A DNA stretch of 64,000 bases, from assembly GCA_026724425.1 (NCBI GenBank), contig JAIUCV010000003.1:58917088-58981087 (forward strand), in the 5' to 3' direction. A program made the translations under genes and the position numbers. Position 1 is the stretch's first letter, and the number at the start of each line of letters is the position of its first letter. The stretch is from Erythrophleum ivorense (taxonomy: Eukaryota; Streptophyta; Magnoliopsida; Fabales; Fabaceae). The notes beneath the pieces were generated by a model. It saw only the letters and a program-made list of their open reading frames with translations, did not search any database and was not told the origin of the DNA. Positions 13,490-24,921 of this stretch are shown here, in pieces.

Positions 13490-13497
13490 TATAAATA
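13490..13497 (+). promoter_or_regulatory. TATA box of the defensin-like gene
   Basis: TATAAATA lies 63-70 bases before the ATG at 13560. A transcription start near 13520-13530 would leave a 5' leader of about 30-40 bases, typical of small plant genes. Confidence 0.6.
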
Positions 13498-13559
13498 GCT
13501 CACCAATTAGCGAATATCTATGTTCCAATACCTCGTAATAATCTGCCAAAGGCTTTGAA

Positions 13560-14417
13560 ATGGCTTCTACAAAAACTTTCTATCTTGTGTTTTTCTTGAT
13601 CATCATGTTATCAGCAGGTCTGTCGTTCTTCTCAGTTGTTATATCATAGTTTCATAGCTTTTTTTTTTTTTTACGAAAAGAAAAGGAATTTTATATTTGG
13701 AACGTGTCTAAATGACAAATTTGAAGTCTAAAGAGTTGGTTTATGGTGAAGGCAAATATGATATATGATTAGATGCAAGACAATATTGTAAATTTAGTTT
13801 TCTCAATTTCTTGGAATGGATGCAAAGTAAGTTATTTGTATTATTTTCAGTCTATATTTGAATAATTTGCTTGTTTGAGGACTAGAAACACAGATTGTTA
13901 GTGAAGACGTGTTAAAATTTTATAATAAAACTATTCATAAGTTTTTACTTATTAAAATATGTTTTTGAGTTAAAATGATCTTTAACATAATATTAGAGTT
14001 TTTGTGACTATGTGATTATTCTTTCCGTTTTTAACATAAGGTAATCATGTGCTTTATCCACACTTTAAGTCTGAAGCACTTTGGTCCTTGGCAGTGCATA
14101 TGTAAACTGATCACTGGAACAAACGGCACCTGATTGTTACGAAAAGTTCATAATTAAAACAGGGCCCACTAGTATATATGTCTTACAAAATTTCTGATGT
14201 CTATTAATCTTAATAGACATGGTACTTCAACTTAATCATATGTATTTGTATATTAATAATTTCAGGGAAAATTGAAGTAGTGGGTGAAGAATGCTGCGTA
14301 GATTATCATACGCCAAACTGCAAAAATGATCCATGCAACACAAGATGCCAAAGTAGCTGCAGAGGAGGAGAATGCAAAATTAGGAGTGGATTGCACTATT
14401 GTCATTGTTACTGCTAG
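13560..14417 (+). CDS. Secreted cysteine-rich defensin-like (DEFL) peptide, two exons
   Basis: Exon 1 is 13560-13617 (58 bases), the intron 13618-14265 (GT...TTTCAG), and exon 2 14266-14417 ending in TAG. The product has 69 residues. Residues 1-19 are a signal peptide (hydrophobic core FYLVFFLIIML), and the intron falls near its end, as in plant defensins and LCR/DEFL genes. The mature part holds ten cysteines, including an adjacent pair, a C-X3-C, a GXC followed by C after eight residues (gamma-core pattern) and a C-X-C near the end. The family acts outside the cell in defence or cell signalling; which role applies here is unknown. TATA box at 13490. No frame breaks. The open frame at 14326-14517 is a shadow of exon 2. 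Confidence 0.85.
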
Positions 14418-15246
14418 ATTCATGATGCTTCTCTCTTCTTTTTGCTTGCCATCCTCGAATAATGGAATTGCTTATACCAATTATCAAAAGATCAAATATC
14501 TAGTTTTTTTTTTTTAAATAAATATATCATCACTTAGTTGCTTCGTTTCCATTGTTATTTGTGAGATAGAGACTTTGAATAATAGAAATTTTGTTATGCT
14601 GCATCAGTAATTTATGTGTGTGATTCAAGTTCCAATTTCTCATTAAGAAACGAGGTAGCTATATCCAAAATTCTTTGATCGCAGGAGTAAGTTGTAACTG
14701 CATTTAGTAATGGCCATTAACTGCCACGAATAGGTAGACGAAGTTAGTTATTTTATGCACTTTACAGTTGTTTGTGTCTCGCTTGTAGTTATTGCCCTCC
14801 ACAAATTAACCAACAATGTCAGTTATACCCGCACTTCACAGCGACTATGAAACCCATCAGAAACTGATTGTGTGATTAGTGGCAATTTTACCAAGGATCG
14901 GAATTTGAAATTTGCTTGGTGTCAATAGATTTCATTTAGCAAAACGGCCGCTAATGTTGACGGTTTTTTTGTTTTTTTAATTTTAATGTCATGCATTGAT
15001 ATTTATATTACATGTAATTCTAAACTTGTTTTTGGTTTATGTATTTATATTAGAGGTATAACTAAAATCATATTTACATTATAATCAACCATTACTAAAT
15101 GAAATCATATATTTAATATAATTGTCACAGTAAAATACAATTAGTAAATTTGTTACTCAACAAAAAAAAAACACTACAAATTGTGCATAATATTTAACTA
15201 AACATTTGAAATAAAAAAACACTATAAGTTCATAAAAGATCCCAAA
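14418..15246. other. 3' flank of the defensin-like gene and intergenic sequence
   Basis: An AATAAA-type signal lies near 14515 after a T-run and is a plausible polyadenylation signal for the defensin-like gene. Beyond this I see no gene or repeat I can name. Confidence 0.45.
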
Positions 15247-15256
15247 ATGAAAAATA
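15247..15256. repeat. Left target-site duplication of MULE A
   Basis: ATGAAAAATA before the terminal inverted repeat; the partner ATGAAAAACA at 24902-24911 matches nine of ten bases. Confidence 0.75.
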
Positions 15257-15433
15257 GGTTTTTTGAGCTAAATTCATTCGAGGTGAAAAAAATGCGTCAA
15301 ATTTGCGTCAAAGAAAAATATTACACACAGATGCTATAGATTCTCTAGAAGTCGGATTCATAGGGTCTGATTTATAATTAATAATTTCTTTTTTTTTAAA
15401 GGCTTGAAGTCGAAACTAATGGTTTCAACTTCA
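15257..15433 (+). repeat. Left TIR of MULE A
   Basis: Starts GGTTTTTTGAGCTAAATTC and matches the reverse complement of 24721-24901 and of 33028-33205, as well as 24922-25105 in the same sense. It includes the conserved block around 15305-15370 (atgctatagattct). Confidence 0.88.
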
Positions 15434-15686
15434 AACAAAAAATTATATAAGAGTCTCAACTTTCAAAAAAAACTGTGAACCAATTTATATAGGAGTCTCA
15501 ACTTTCAAAAGAAAATTTAAAAGATAAAGAGTTTGCTCACTGGATTTGAACCAGTCGTAGGTGTTGAGTAGCTTAATGGAAGAAAATGAAAGCTTCTGAT
15601 GAATTGTGTGGGATGGGAGAATGAGAAAGAGAGGGAGAGAGAGAGGAAGAAGGGGGGAGGAAAAATAAATTGGAGGGGGGGAAGTC

Positions 15687-15714
15687 GGCTCACAGGATTT
15701 TAATCCTGTGAGCC
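15687..15714. repeat. 28-bp palindrome, outer arm
   Basis: Arms GGCTCACAGGATT and AATCCTGTGAGCC around a TT centre. Matching palindromes lie at 15877-15904 and 32847-32874. Confidence 0.9.
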
Positions 15715-15814
15715 AAGCCTGTATGGATGCAAGTGAATATAGTACACTGAAATCGAACCCATTATTATTAAGTCAGATTCAACTTCATGGCAAGTTTTTT
15801 TTTAAATAATATAT

Positions 15815-15843
15815 TGAAGTCGGACCCATTGGGTCCGACTTCA
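15815..15843. repeat. 29-bp palindrome at the foldback loop
   Basis: Perfect 14-base arms (TGAAGTCGGACCCA and its complement) around one T. A diverged version lies at about 32907-32935 in MULE B. Confidence 0.9.
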
Positions 15844-15876
15844 GTGTAATATATTCACTTGCATCCATGTAGGCTT

Positions 15877-15904
15877 GGCTCACGGGATTAAAATCCCGTG
15901 AGCC
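15877..15904. repeat. 28-bp palindrome, inner arm
   Basis: GGCTCACGGGATT and AATCCCGTGAGCC arms around AA. Relative to 15687-15714, the change at the fifth base from the centre in each arm (A to G / T to C) is compensated, keeping the palindrome intact. Confidence 0.9.
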
Positions 15905-16720
15905 AACTTCCCCTCCCCCCCTCCAATTTATTTCTCCTCCCCCTTTCTTTCTCTCCCTCTCATTCTCCCATTGCACGCAATTTATTTTTTTAATTTTTTT
16001 TGAAAGTTGAGACTCCTATATAAATTGGTTTGAAGTTTTTACATTTGAAAATTCTTCATGTTTCATTTCATCTCTTAGAAGAAGTTTTACAAAATTAGTA
16101 TCATCTGGTCGTACAGACAGAGAGGTAAGTGTGATTGTATTTAAGTTTCGTAATAATAATTATAAATATTTTGGTTTATTTATTTTTATTGTCAAAATTA
16201 AATCTTTTAAGAGTTAGTGCGGGTAATATGTTTTATGAGATTATTTAAGAAGATAAATAAATAATATGTATAATTAATTATATTGTTAAGAGCCAAGTAA
16301 ATTTGACTTAAAACATATCTTTTTATGAAGAGAAGTAATAATAAAAAACTGTGAAAATAATGACTGAAAAAATAAATTAAATAAAAAATAATGTGAATTT
16401 AACATGTGTGAAAAGTATTTAATAAAAATAAAAAAATAGCAATTTAATACAAATAAGGAAGTAAGAAAAGAAATTTTTAGCGGTAAAAAAAAGTTGTAAC
16501 TATACTTATTTGGATATAAAAAATTTTATTGTTGAACTAAGCAAAATGATTGCATGCATATTTTATTTGAAGAAGAAGATAAAGAATTTTGGGACAAATG
16601 TTTTATAAATTAAACTAACTATAAGTAACAAATAATATATAAATTATTAAAAATATTATTATTTAGTCAGGTATTTAGTATGACTAAAAGATCTTACTGG
16701 TAAAATGAACTGCAGGAAAA

Positions 16721-19580
16721 ATGATGAATAATACGAATGAGATAGTTTATATAGATACAAACGGACAAATGTTTGATGACCCAAAAGGTATAACATTTGT
16801 CTGCCCTAGAGTGAAAGTAATGAGAGTTAATCCAGATATCACTCTAGAGAGATTGAAGCAGGTAGTTGGATAAAAACTGTGTCTTGCATCAAACCAATAT
16901 GTGTCTGATCTTATATATAGGTACTCGACCTCTTTAAATCTAATGCAATACTGGTCGTGTAGCTTGGAAGACGATGGTGATGTTCAGGAGATGTGGCAAA
17001 TCAACGCACGATATCCATCCCAATTTACTGGTGTCAAGTTATATGCTTGTATATCAACTAATGAAGTAGATTTGAATCTTGAAGCACAACCTGTGGATGA
17101 ACAAGTTACTCAGACACTCCTATGCATAAGCAATATTCACAAGGCAATTGAACAAGTTTCCCCAGTTAGTTCCTACCCTGGAGACATCCCTCCGTTGACT
17201 ACATGTCCCAACCAAGCTCATCCCGTCAAATAGTTAACAATACTAAACCTCAATCTCTGCTGATGATGACAAAAGACATATTGGATGACTTTAAAGACGA
17301 GGAGAAATATGATGCTGCTATGAATGCTGATTTTAATGATGGTGATGTTGATAATAACGACAATGAGTCAAATGAGGAGAGTAATATTAGTAGTGATAGT
17401 TCGACAGTAGAAGGGAGTATCAACAATAGGCATGATGAACTAATAGCTACTTTTTTTTCACGGATCAATATAGAAGCAACAATTGGTCCCGAGTTCCCAA
17501 GTAGAGAGGAACTTACAGGATTGAGTGACAGCCTAAAGTTGAATGTTGGTATGCAGTATGTAGATCTAAAAGCATTACGACGTACAATGAAACTATACTC
17601 CGTCTGAGTATATCATACCTTCCATGTGTACTATTCATGTAAAAAGAATAAAAAATATCGACGTATTAACTATAGGGATAGTTGCAGATAGAAGGTAAGA
17701 ACTTACAAAAAGACAAATAGGACATATTGAGAGATTACTAAATATGAAGGCCAGCATACATGCCTTTTTACATCGTTATCTCAAGATCATCTAAACTTAG
17801 ATTCAGATGTTATCTCATCCTGTATCGTGGCAATGGTCATTGACGAGCCTGATGTTAAAGTTTCCTTAATCATGGAAAGAATGCAGAGTATGTTTGGCTA
17901 CGTGTCTTATAGAAAAGCTTGGAAAGCAAAACATCGCGCCCTTACTATTGCTTTTGGGAATTGAGAAAGCTCGTATGCTTTACTTCCAAGGTGGTTTGCC
18001 GCTGTTCAACATTTTATGTCTGGCGCAATCGTACATTTCTGCAACAAATAATGCTCACAAAGTAGTTTCAATGAGCAACCCAAGGAAATATTTCACCGCA
18101 TCTTTTGGGCATTCAAGCTATGCATTGATGCATTTGCTAACCTCAAACCAATCATGCAAGTTGATGAAATATTCTTATATGAGAAGTACAAAAGCACCCC
18201 ATTTATAACTATATTACAAGATGGTGATAGAAAAATTATGCCCTTTGCATTTGCCATAGTTGAGGGAGAGACACAGTCAGCTTGGTCATGGTTTTGTTTC
18301 AGTTTTTAGAGATGCATAGTAAAGGACAGAAGGGGGATATGCTTGTTGTTAGATAAACATCCTTCAATTTTAGCGGCTGTTTCTAATTCTCGAGTTGGAT
18401 GACAACCACCATATGGACACCATGTATTTTGTCTTCAACATGTAGCTTGCAATTTTCGAAAAGCACATGAGACCAATTGGTTGAAAGAGAAGTTCATCAA
18501 TATTGGATATGAATATCAGCGTCACATGGTTGGTAGGAAATTGGATGAGATAGACATCCTTCAATCTTCAGAGATGCATAGTAAAAGACAGAAGGGGGAT
18601 ATGCTTGTTGTTAGATAGACATTCTTTAATTTTAACTGTTGTTTCTAATTCTCGAGTTGGATGGCAACCACCATATAGGCACTATGTATTCTGCCTTTAA
18701 CATGTAACTTGCAATCTTCGAAAAGCACATGAGACCAATTAGTTGAAAAAGAAGTTCATCAACATTGGGTATGAATATCAACATCACATGGTTGATAGGA
18801 AATTGGGGGGAGATAGCAAATTTGCATAGTAGAGTGGCTAGTTGGATAGTTGATATTCCAAAAGAACAATGGTCAAGAGCATACAACATTGAAGGTCGTC
18901 AATATGGTCACATGACAACAAACTTGGCTGAAGCAATGAACGGTGTCTTTAAAAGTGTTAGAAGCTTGTTAATTACCGGCCTTGCAAAGGTAACCCTATA
19001 TCAAATAAATAGATACTTCGTCGAACAGACTCAGCAGGTACATACCCAGATAGCACCTGGACAAATATTTTATTTTATGATTAAGCAGAAGATGGCTGCA
19101 GTTGCACAAGCCGCCCCTGCTTGTGTTGTGCGCCAGTTCAATAGAAGAGCTGCAATATTTGAAGTTCAGGAGCCATATGACATACGAAATTGGCAATTTA
19201 GTTGGTGTTGCAAGGTCAACTTACTTAAACATAAATACGACTGCGCCGAGTTTCAAATCAAGCATTTCCCTTGCCAACATGTCATTGCAGCTTGTGCCCA
19301 TGTTGGGCTTGATGCACAGCAAGTTGTAGATCCGATATTTCGATTGGAAGCAATGCGTTGTGCATACAGTCATGAATTTTGACCTATTAGAAATGAGGTA
19401 CATTGACCTACCATAGAGAGTCCAAAGTTGATTCATGATCCGTCGATGATCCAAAAGAAAAGCCGACCTCGTTCATCTCGCATTCGAAATAAGATGAATT
19501 GGTTGCAACTGGGACCACGTAACAAGTATGGGTTATGTCGGCAAGTTGGACATAATCGTTCTACTTGTCCTAACAAGTAA
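16721..19580 (+). pseudogene. mudrA-like Mutator transposase, broken copy in MULE A
   Basis: Translation from ATG 16721 gives a MURA-type protein: an N-terminal part with RVKVMRVNPDITLERL, an acidic linker (about 17280-17440), the MULE DDE domain (MQVDEIFLYEKYKSTPF near 18160-18205; LLLDKHPSI near 18345; TTNLAEAMN near 18915-18945), a SWIM zinc finger (DCAEFQIKHFPCQHVIAAC, about 19240-19295) and a C-terminal zinc knuckle ending at TAA 19578-19580. Breaks include an early TAA near 16872, frameshifts near 17230, 17600 and 17900, and the internal duplication. In the SWIM motif the first cysteine of C-x-C is tyrosine, and the first cysteine of the knuckle is also tyrosine. Non-functional. Confidence 0.88.
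18309..18817 (+). repeat. 262-bp tandem duplication inside mudrA of MULE A
   Basis: The block 18309-18570 is repeated at 18571-18817, both starting gagatgcatagtaaa. The copies have diverged by about a tenth by eye, so the duplication is not very recent. The same region in MULE B (about 30140-30390) has one copy. It repeats the part of the DDE domain holding the second catalytic aspartate. Confidence 0.88.
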
Positions 19581-20832
19581 CTAACTCTATCTCGGAACAT
19601 GACATAGATCTGTTATTTCTTTATTATGTTTAGTCAATCTATCTTGTTTTTTAAGACAAATCATATTTATTATTAAAATAATGTTACAAAACATCTATAA
19701 CATATATGCTAATAAGAAAACTGTTACAATTAAGAGCCTGATTTGTTTTTCTGAACATACAAATTATAACTGAAGTAGCTTCACTGTTGAGGGAGTTTTT
19801 AACTTTTTTATCAATAATAATTAATCGTGTCTTTATCTAAATAACATTTTTTTAAATGAATATAAATTTGTTCATAAAATAAGTAAAATAACTTAATTAA
19901 TATAGATTTAACTGTGCTCAGTTTAAAATTTTAAATAGTATGTGATCATTTATATGCTCGGTTGAAATTAATCATTTAGTATGTGATAATTTATATTTTA
20001 TTTCTTTCATAATACTAATAATAATAATAATAACAATATATAAAGATTAAAGAAAATTAAAATCTGACTATACAAATATTCTCTTGAAAGAATAGAGGAT
20101 CTATTTTCTTATTTTAAAGATTATAATAAAAAATATATGATTAATTCTTTTGTCCTTATAGTTTTACTTAATTTTTAATTTGCTCTTTATAATTTAAAAA
20201 CTTATAATCATATTCACATAGTTTAAAAAATTGATTTAATCCTTATCTTTAAATTTCTGTTTTTGTTTTTGTTAAATTTGTTGATGTAACAGCCAATTTT
20301 ATATTATTTTGTTATTTTAAATATGTATTATTCGAACTAATTTACGCAATTCTTTTATATAGGTTATATTTATATACATATATATAAATTAATTTCACTT
20401 TATTAATTATTTTGACATCAATAAAATTTAACACTAATAAAAGTTTGATAGTAAAAGCTAAATTTAAAAAAATTAACCTATGAATATATATATTTTAGTT
20501 TTATATATATATATATATACTTGTTGACATTTAATCACTCATACTTAACAAACAAAAAAGTAAATTTTGTTATTAAATAATTTTAATTAAAATAGTATTT
20601 TTTGTAAGTCAAATATATGATTCCTAATTGAATCGTATATTTGTTATATTATTGAACAAAAAAATGATAAAAATATACGTTAAATGTTTAGAATTCATCA
20701 CATTTAAGTATTTACAAGTTAAAATATACGTTAAATATTTAAAGTTTATTACAATTGGTTGAAACTTATACATACAAGTAAAACAACTTTAATATAATGC
20801 ATCGATACTTTTTTTCATCAACTATACATATA
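19581..20832. other. Non-coding spacer between the two genes of MULE A
   Basis: AT-rich and without open frames of interest. It mirrors 28109-29367 of MULE B, so it is part of the element. It holds the 3' ends of the convergent mudrA and PMD genes. Confidence 0.7.
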
Positions 20833-23131
20833 TCAGAAATAATGACTACCAGTGTCACAACGTGCCCGTTGTGGTCGTCCTTGGTCCACCAAATCTTCAT
20901 GTTCTTCCGTTGGTTGATTGTTACCGACATTAGTTGGAGGAGTATTTGAATCAAATGTAGAGAAGGAAACTGGTTGAATCGATTGTTGTAGAGTAACAAA
21001 CTCTTGGTACGATGAGTCCCTTGCTTCAAAAAAGGAACCGCCATATGCAACACTAAACACAGTTGGATCATCAAATAGGGACATGAATGACCCAAATTGC
21101 ACTGGATTAGGAGACCCAAACTAGGACAATGGTGATGGCGGAACATAATAGGACGGACCAATGCCTTCAGGGTTAAACAGCATAGAAAAAGTTTGATCAG
21201 CAGTGCCAATTTCTTGTTATTGTGTAGCACCATTTTTTGGTGTAACACTTGTCGTTGTACTTGGGCTCACGTGAGGTGGCTCATGCCCTGTAACGATAAG
21301 CATCCTGGTTGACATATAATCATCATGTCTCTTGCTTGGCCTACCCTCTAGAATCTGTAGTTGTGACAAATCAGATACTGGTAGAGGGAGGTGGGAAGTC
21401 ATCGTGAAACGTTCCCCAAGAGCGAGTAAAATATTTTTTTTGGTTTTGACTCACCTTTTTTCGAAACTCGCAATACTCCATCAATGACGGGTTACAAATG
21501 CTTAGCTTATAAAGATCTTCAGTCATATCGATAACGCCAAAAATAGGTATGTTATTAAATGATAAGATATTATAAAATAGGCAACAAAACAACTAATAAT
21601 AATACCCACCAATAGTTTTACTTTATCGTGAAACCAGCCGCACCGCTCGTAGGATGGATCCATCGTCGTGCTCATGCCCAATACTATCTCATATAATTTG
21701 ACGTACAATCCATAAGTGCAGTAGTGGGGGCGCCTCAGCAACGCAATTTTGTTATGAATTCTAAAATTCAACAAACGTCAAGTATTCTTTTAACCAATTT
21801 GTTGAGATTTTTTCACACAATTGTAATGTGTGTAAAACTCCTAAATTGATTGGAGGTATCGAGATTGGCTATTGCCGACTAAACTAGCGTAACACCCGAT
21901 GTGGGTGATGTCACTCAATGATATGGAAGCAGATAAGTGGCACTGATACTAGCCAAATATCTCAACTTTCGAAGCAATATTGTGAAATGAGATCACAAAA
22001 TCCATTTACTTCATATAGTTACCACATGATTTATTTATAACATATTAAAGTGTTACAAAAATAAGTATATTCGTAAAAAGGTAATTTAGGATAATTCCAA
22101 CCATATAAATCAATCATACCTCATCGTCTCGCATCGCATCTAATAATATTCGATATTGTTGTAACATCATGTCTTGTGGACAAGGAGGTTTATCGACATT
22201 TTTCTATCTATGATCCTAACACATTTGTAGTAAAATAAGTTACCAAAAGTATATTAATGTAAGTGCTTAGACATATAAATACTTTTTAAATTTTTTAACT
22301 ATTTTACCTAAAATCCAATGGTGGAAGTGCTAGATAAATTTTTAGCTTGGGATCTGGTTGTAGTAGTCTGAATTTATCCCATGCTTAAAGATAGAGAAAG
22401 GTCATACATCTACCTATACCTTATTCAGTAAGGTTAGTTACATTACAAAGCTCTCTACACAAGTGAGCCAATAATGCAGATCCCCAACTATATTAGCCAA
22501 CTTCTTCAAAATCTCACAATAGTGGTAAATATATTAAGTACACTTAATGGCTTGATCTGTCTGGCATCAAAAGATTCCCAATTAGTCTCAATATATATGT
22601 ACCTACAAATTGTCGCACTATGCTCTTTTTTGCATTATCGGATAGCTGATTAAAGTTTTTTACCAACCAAATAACAGCCAACCTCTATCTCTATATTTGA
22701 TCATCAGGTGGTCTAATCCTAAACAACTACTCACATGTATCCTTCCATAAATAATCTGTTCAAACAATAATGGAATTTTCAGTACAAGGTAACTCTAACT
22801 GGATAGCAACATCCTCTAAAGTTATCGTGCACTCTCCTCGAATGGTATGAAAAGTATGAGTTTCAAAATGCAATTTTTCTATTAGTGCCGACATAAGTGC
22901 AGGATTATACTCAAATTGTCCTAGTCGAGTTGTCCTATAGAAACCAACTTGCCGTAAATAGTTAATAATAATTAGTGGAGGTGCAAGCAGCCGATCATTA
23001 TACATGACTCATAGTTGACGAAACAATCTATCATTTCCTCCCCAAACAACTTGTGAAACGTGACTTATTTGAAGATACAAAAGTGAATCATCTTTTAGTC
23101 TTATCTGAATAACTTGTGACGGGTGTGTCAT
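20833..23131 (-). pseudogene. Plant-mobile-domain (PMD / MAIN-like) gene, broken copy in MULE A
   Basis: On the minus strand, ATG at 23129-23131 starts a protein with the PMD signature: LRQVGFYRTTRLGQFEYNPA, then ETHTFHTIRGECTITLEDVA (about 22800-22870). The far end (about 20833-20890) reads GRPQRARCDTGSHYF, like the basic C-terminus of transposon-type PMD proteins. Several in-frame stops occur in the PMD region and AT-rich intron-like gaps separate the blocks. PMD proteins include Arabidopsis MAIN and MAIL1, which act in transposon silencing and meristem maintenance; transposon-borne PMD genes are known. The role of this copy is unknown and it cannot be functional. It converges on mudrA. Confidence 0.82.
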
Positions 23132-23278
23132 TTTTTAGTTAATCTTGCACAATTAATATAATAAATTAAATTTTTTTTTATTATGTATCATTATAAAATT
23201 ACTTGTTATAGCAAAAAATGTTCGTTTCAAACTCATTATTTATAATTAATTACTAATAATATTATATTTTATCATATA

Positions 23279-24073
23279 CAATGTTAAACCCAGACCGAAC
23301 CGGTCGATTCAACCAGAAAATAGGTGAACCAGCCTCTTGTCTAGTCTAGAACAACCTCAAAACCGGCTTGGCTTAGAACCGGTCAAAATTGGTCAACAAC
23401 CAGGTTGGATCGGACAATTTTATGTAAAAATCAGTGCTTGAATGGGCGGTTGGACTAGTCTGCAACTCTTCGAAATAATATTCTACAAAATTGACTCTCT
23501 TACGACTCGAACACACGATATATTTTACCAAAGCAAAATGGTAGCCACCGTCTCGAACCCATGTGCTTTCATTAACCTTGAACAATTCCAACCACTAATC
23601 TAAGCTACACATGTAGTTTAATAGCACAATATTTAATATAAGATCTTTCCTGTTATTCTATTTTAGCAAAGTAAAATAACCAAAATTGATTCAAACATTG
23701 ACCATGAATGTGGTAACCAACATGGTTTCTATTAAATTATTATTGTTAGCTTATTTAAAATTATAAAATTTTAATATAATAGATGACAAATAAAAATAAA
23801 ATTCATATAATTTCTATTAAAATTATGTAAATATATTTTAAATAAACTAAAAATTTAAAATTATGTTATGTATGATTTATTTTTATGTATAATTAATCAT
23901 AAAATATTTTAAAATTTATTAGTTATCATTTATTATCTTAATTTTTTAATATATACAATAATATATAATATATATACATATTTAATTATTACTAATTCAA
24001 TCATAATTTGACCAATGAACCGTGAACCAGTAATTTTACCAGTTCAATAACCGATTTGATTTTTAAAACATTG
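23279..24073. mobile_element. hAT-like non-autonomous element inside MULE A (795 bp)
   Basis: The ends are CAATGTT... and ...AACATTG, flanked by ATCATATA (23271-23278) and ATTATATA (24074-24081), an 8-bp duplication with one change. MULE B has the uninterrupted site near 25660-25685, which confirms the borders. Near both ends it is rich in the ACCGG/AACCGGT phrase common in plant non-autonomous elements. No transposase is seen. An 8-bp duplication points to the hAT superfamily. Confidence 0.8.
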
Positions 24074-24389
24074 ATTATATATATTAATCATTTAATATAA
24101 AATAAATTAATTACTTACATAAAGAAAACAAATAAATATGATAATATAAAAAATAAATAAATTAGTTGCAATTTCATTAAAAAAATTAAATATAAATATA
24201 AAAACTCAATAAAATTGTAAGTTTATAAAATTATTTTCACTAACTTATATATATATATATATAATCACTTTAAAATATATTTTTGTAGATGAGCGCTTAA
24301 CAAAAAAAGAGAAAAATAAACTCAATAATAAAAGGAATAAAAGAATAAAATTGGCTCATTAACCTTTATTATTTGAAAGAAGATGGAAG

Positions 24390-24660
24390 GATGAGCAAAT
24401 TTGTTAATGGAGGGGGAGAAGAACTTCTAATTGTGTGGAATGGGAGAGGGAAAGGAGGAGGGGGAGAAGCTTCTGATTGAGTGGGATGGGAGAGGGAGAC
24501 AGAGAGGGAGAGAAGGAAGGAGGGAGAGACAATGAATTAGAGAAGGGAGGGGGTGGGGGGGGAGCGTGAGATGGGAGAAGGAGAGGGAGAGGACGAAGGG
24601 GGGGAATGAATTGGGTTGGGGGAGAGGTGGGCTGGAGAGGACAAAGGGAAAGGAGAACCT
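24390..24660 (-). repeat. Purine-rich block near the right end of MULE A
   Basis: Long run of G and A (gggag/gagag units) with two copies of the phrase cttctgattgagtggg / cttctaattgtgtgga. The same block, as pyrimidines, occurs at 25160-25350 in MULE B, and a related one in the left foldback. The open frame here is a low-complexity artefact. Confidence 0.75.
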
Positions 24661-24720
24661 GCATGCATGTAAGCTTTATAGGCTTAAATGTTGTAAGCCT
24701 TCATGCAGTATATAAATTTT

Positions 24721-24901
24721 TTAAAAGCTTGAAGTCAAAACTATTGGTTCTGATTTCAAACTTTTTTTTAAAAAAATTAATTGTAAATCAGATCCCATGA
24801 ATCCGACCTTCAAAGAATCTATAGCATCTGCATTTAATATTTTTCTTTGACATGGATTTGGAGCATTTTTTTTACTTTAAACAGATTTAGCTTAAAAAAT
24901 T
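24721..24901 (-). repeat. Right TIR of MULE A
   Basis: Reverse complement of the left TIR with scattered changes, including terminal GG to AA on its own strand. It contains the shared block ctatagcatctgc. Confidence 0.85.
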
Positions 24902-24911
24902 ATGAAAAACA
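24902..24911. repeat. Right target-site duplication of MULE A
   Basis: ATGAAAAACA; nine of ten bases equal 15247-15256. It directly touches the left duplication of MULE B at 24912. Confidence 0.75.
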
Positions 24912-24921
24912 TAATCATTCC
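24912..24921. repeat. Left target-site duplication of MULE B
   Basis: TAATCATTCC, identical to 33206-33215. Confidence 0.92.

Larger units (their letters stand above)
15478..16035. repeat. Subterminal 550-bp foldback (inverted repeat) in MULE A
   Basis: The outer arm (about 15478-15760) and the inner arm (about 15830-16035) are inverted copies, both containing the phrase ggagtctcaactttc, a purine-rich block and a 28-bp palindrome. The loop is about 70 bases. MULE B has only the inner arm (about 32650-32935), so the outer arm was either added in A or lost from B. Confidence 0.8.
15257..24901 (+). mobile_element. MULE A: Mutator-like element with mudrA and a captured PMD gene (9645 bp)
   Basis: Terminal inverted repeats start GGTTTTTTGAGCTAA at 15257 and end as a diverged reverse complement at 24901; similarity runs about 175-180 bases inward. 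Flanking 10-bp duplications fit the 8-11 bp made by Mutator transposases. Inside are a mudrA transposase pseudogene (plus strand) and a plant-mobile-domain pseudogene (minus strand), tail to tail. A has three features missing in MULE B: an extra inverted arm at the left end, a 262-bp tandem duplication in mudrA, and a hAT-like insertion at 23279-24073. Stops and frameshifts show it is non-autonomous. Confidence 0.9.

Noticed and set aside
14326..14517. 63-codon open frame with a hydrophobic end
   Set aside because: It is a different frame over exon 2 of the defensin-like gene; the spliced frame has signal peptide and ten cysteines.
24404..24664. Proline- and leucine-rich 86-codon frame (minus), and its mirror at 25139-25351
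   Set aside because: Both come from the purine/pyrimidine-rich blocks of the MULE ends and are present as non-coding repeats in each.
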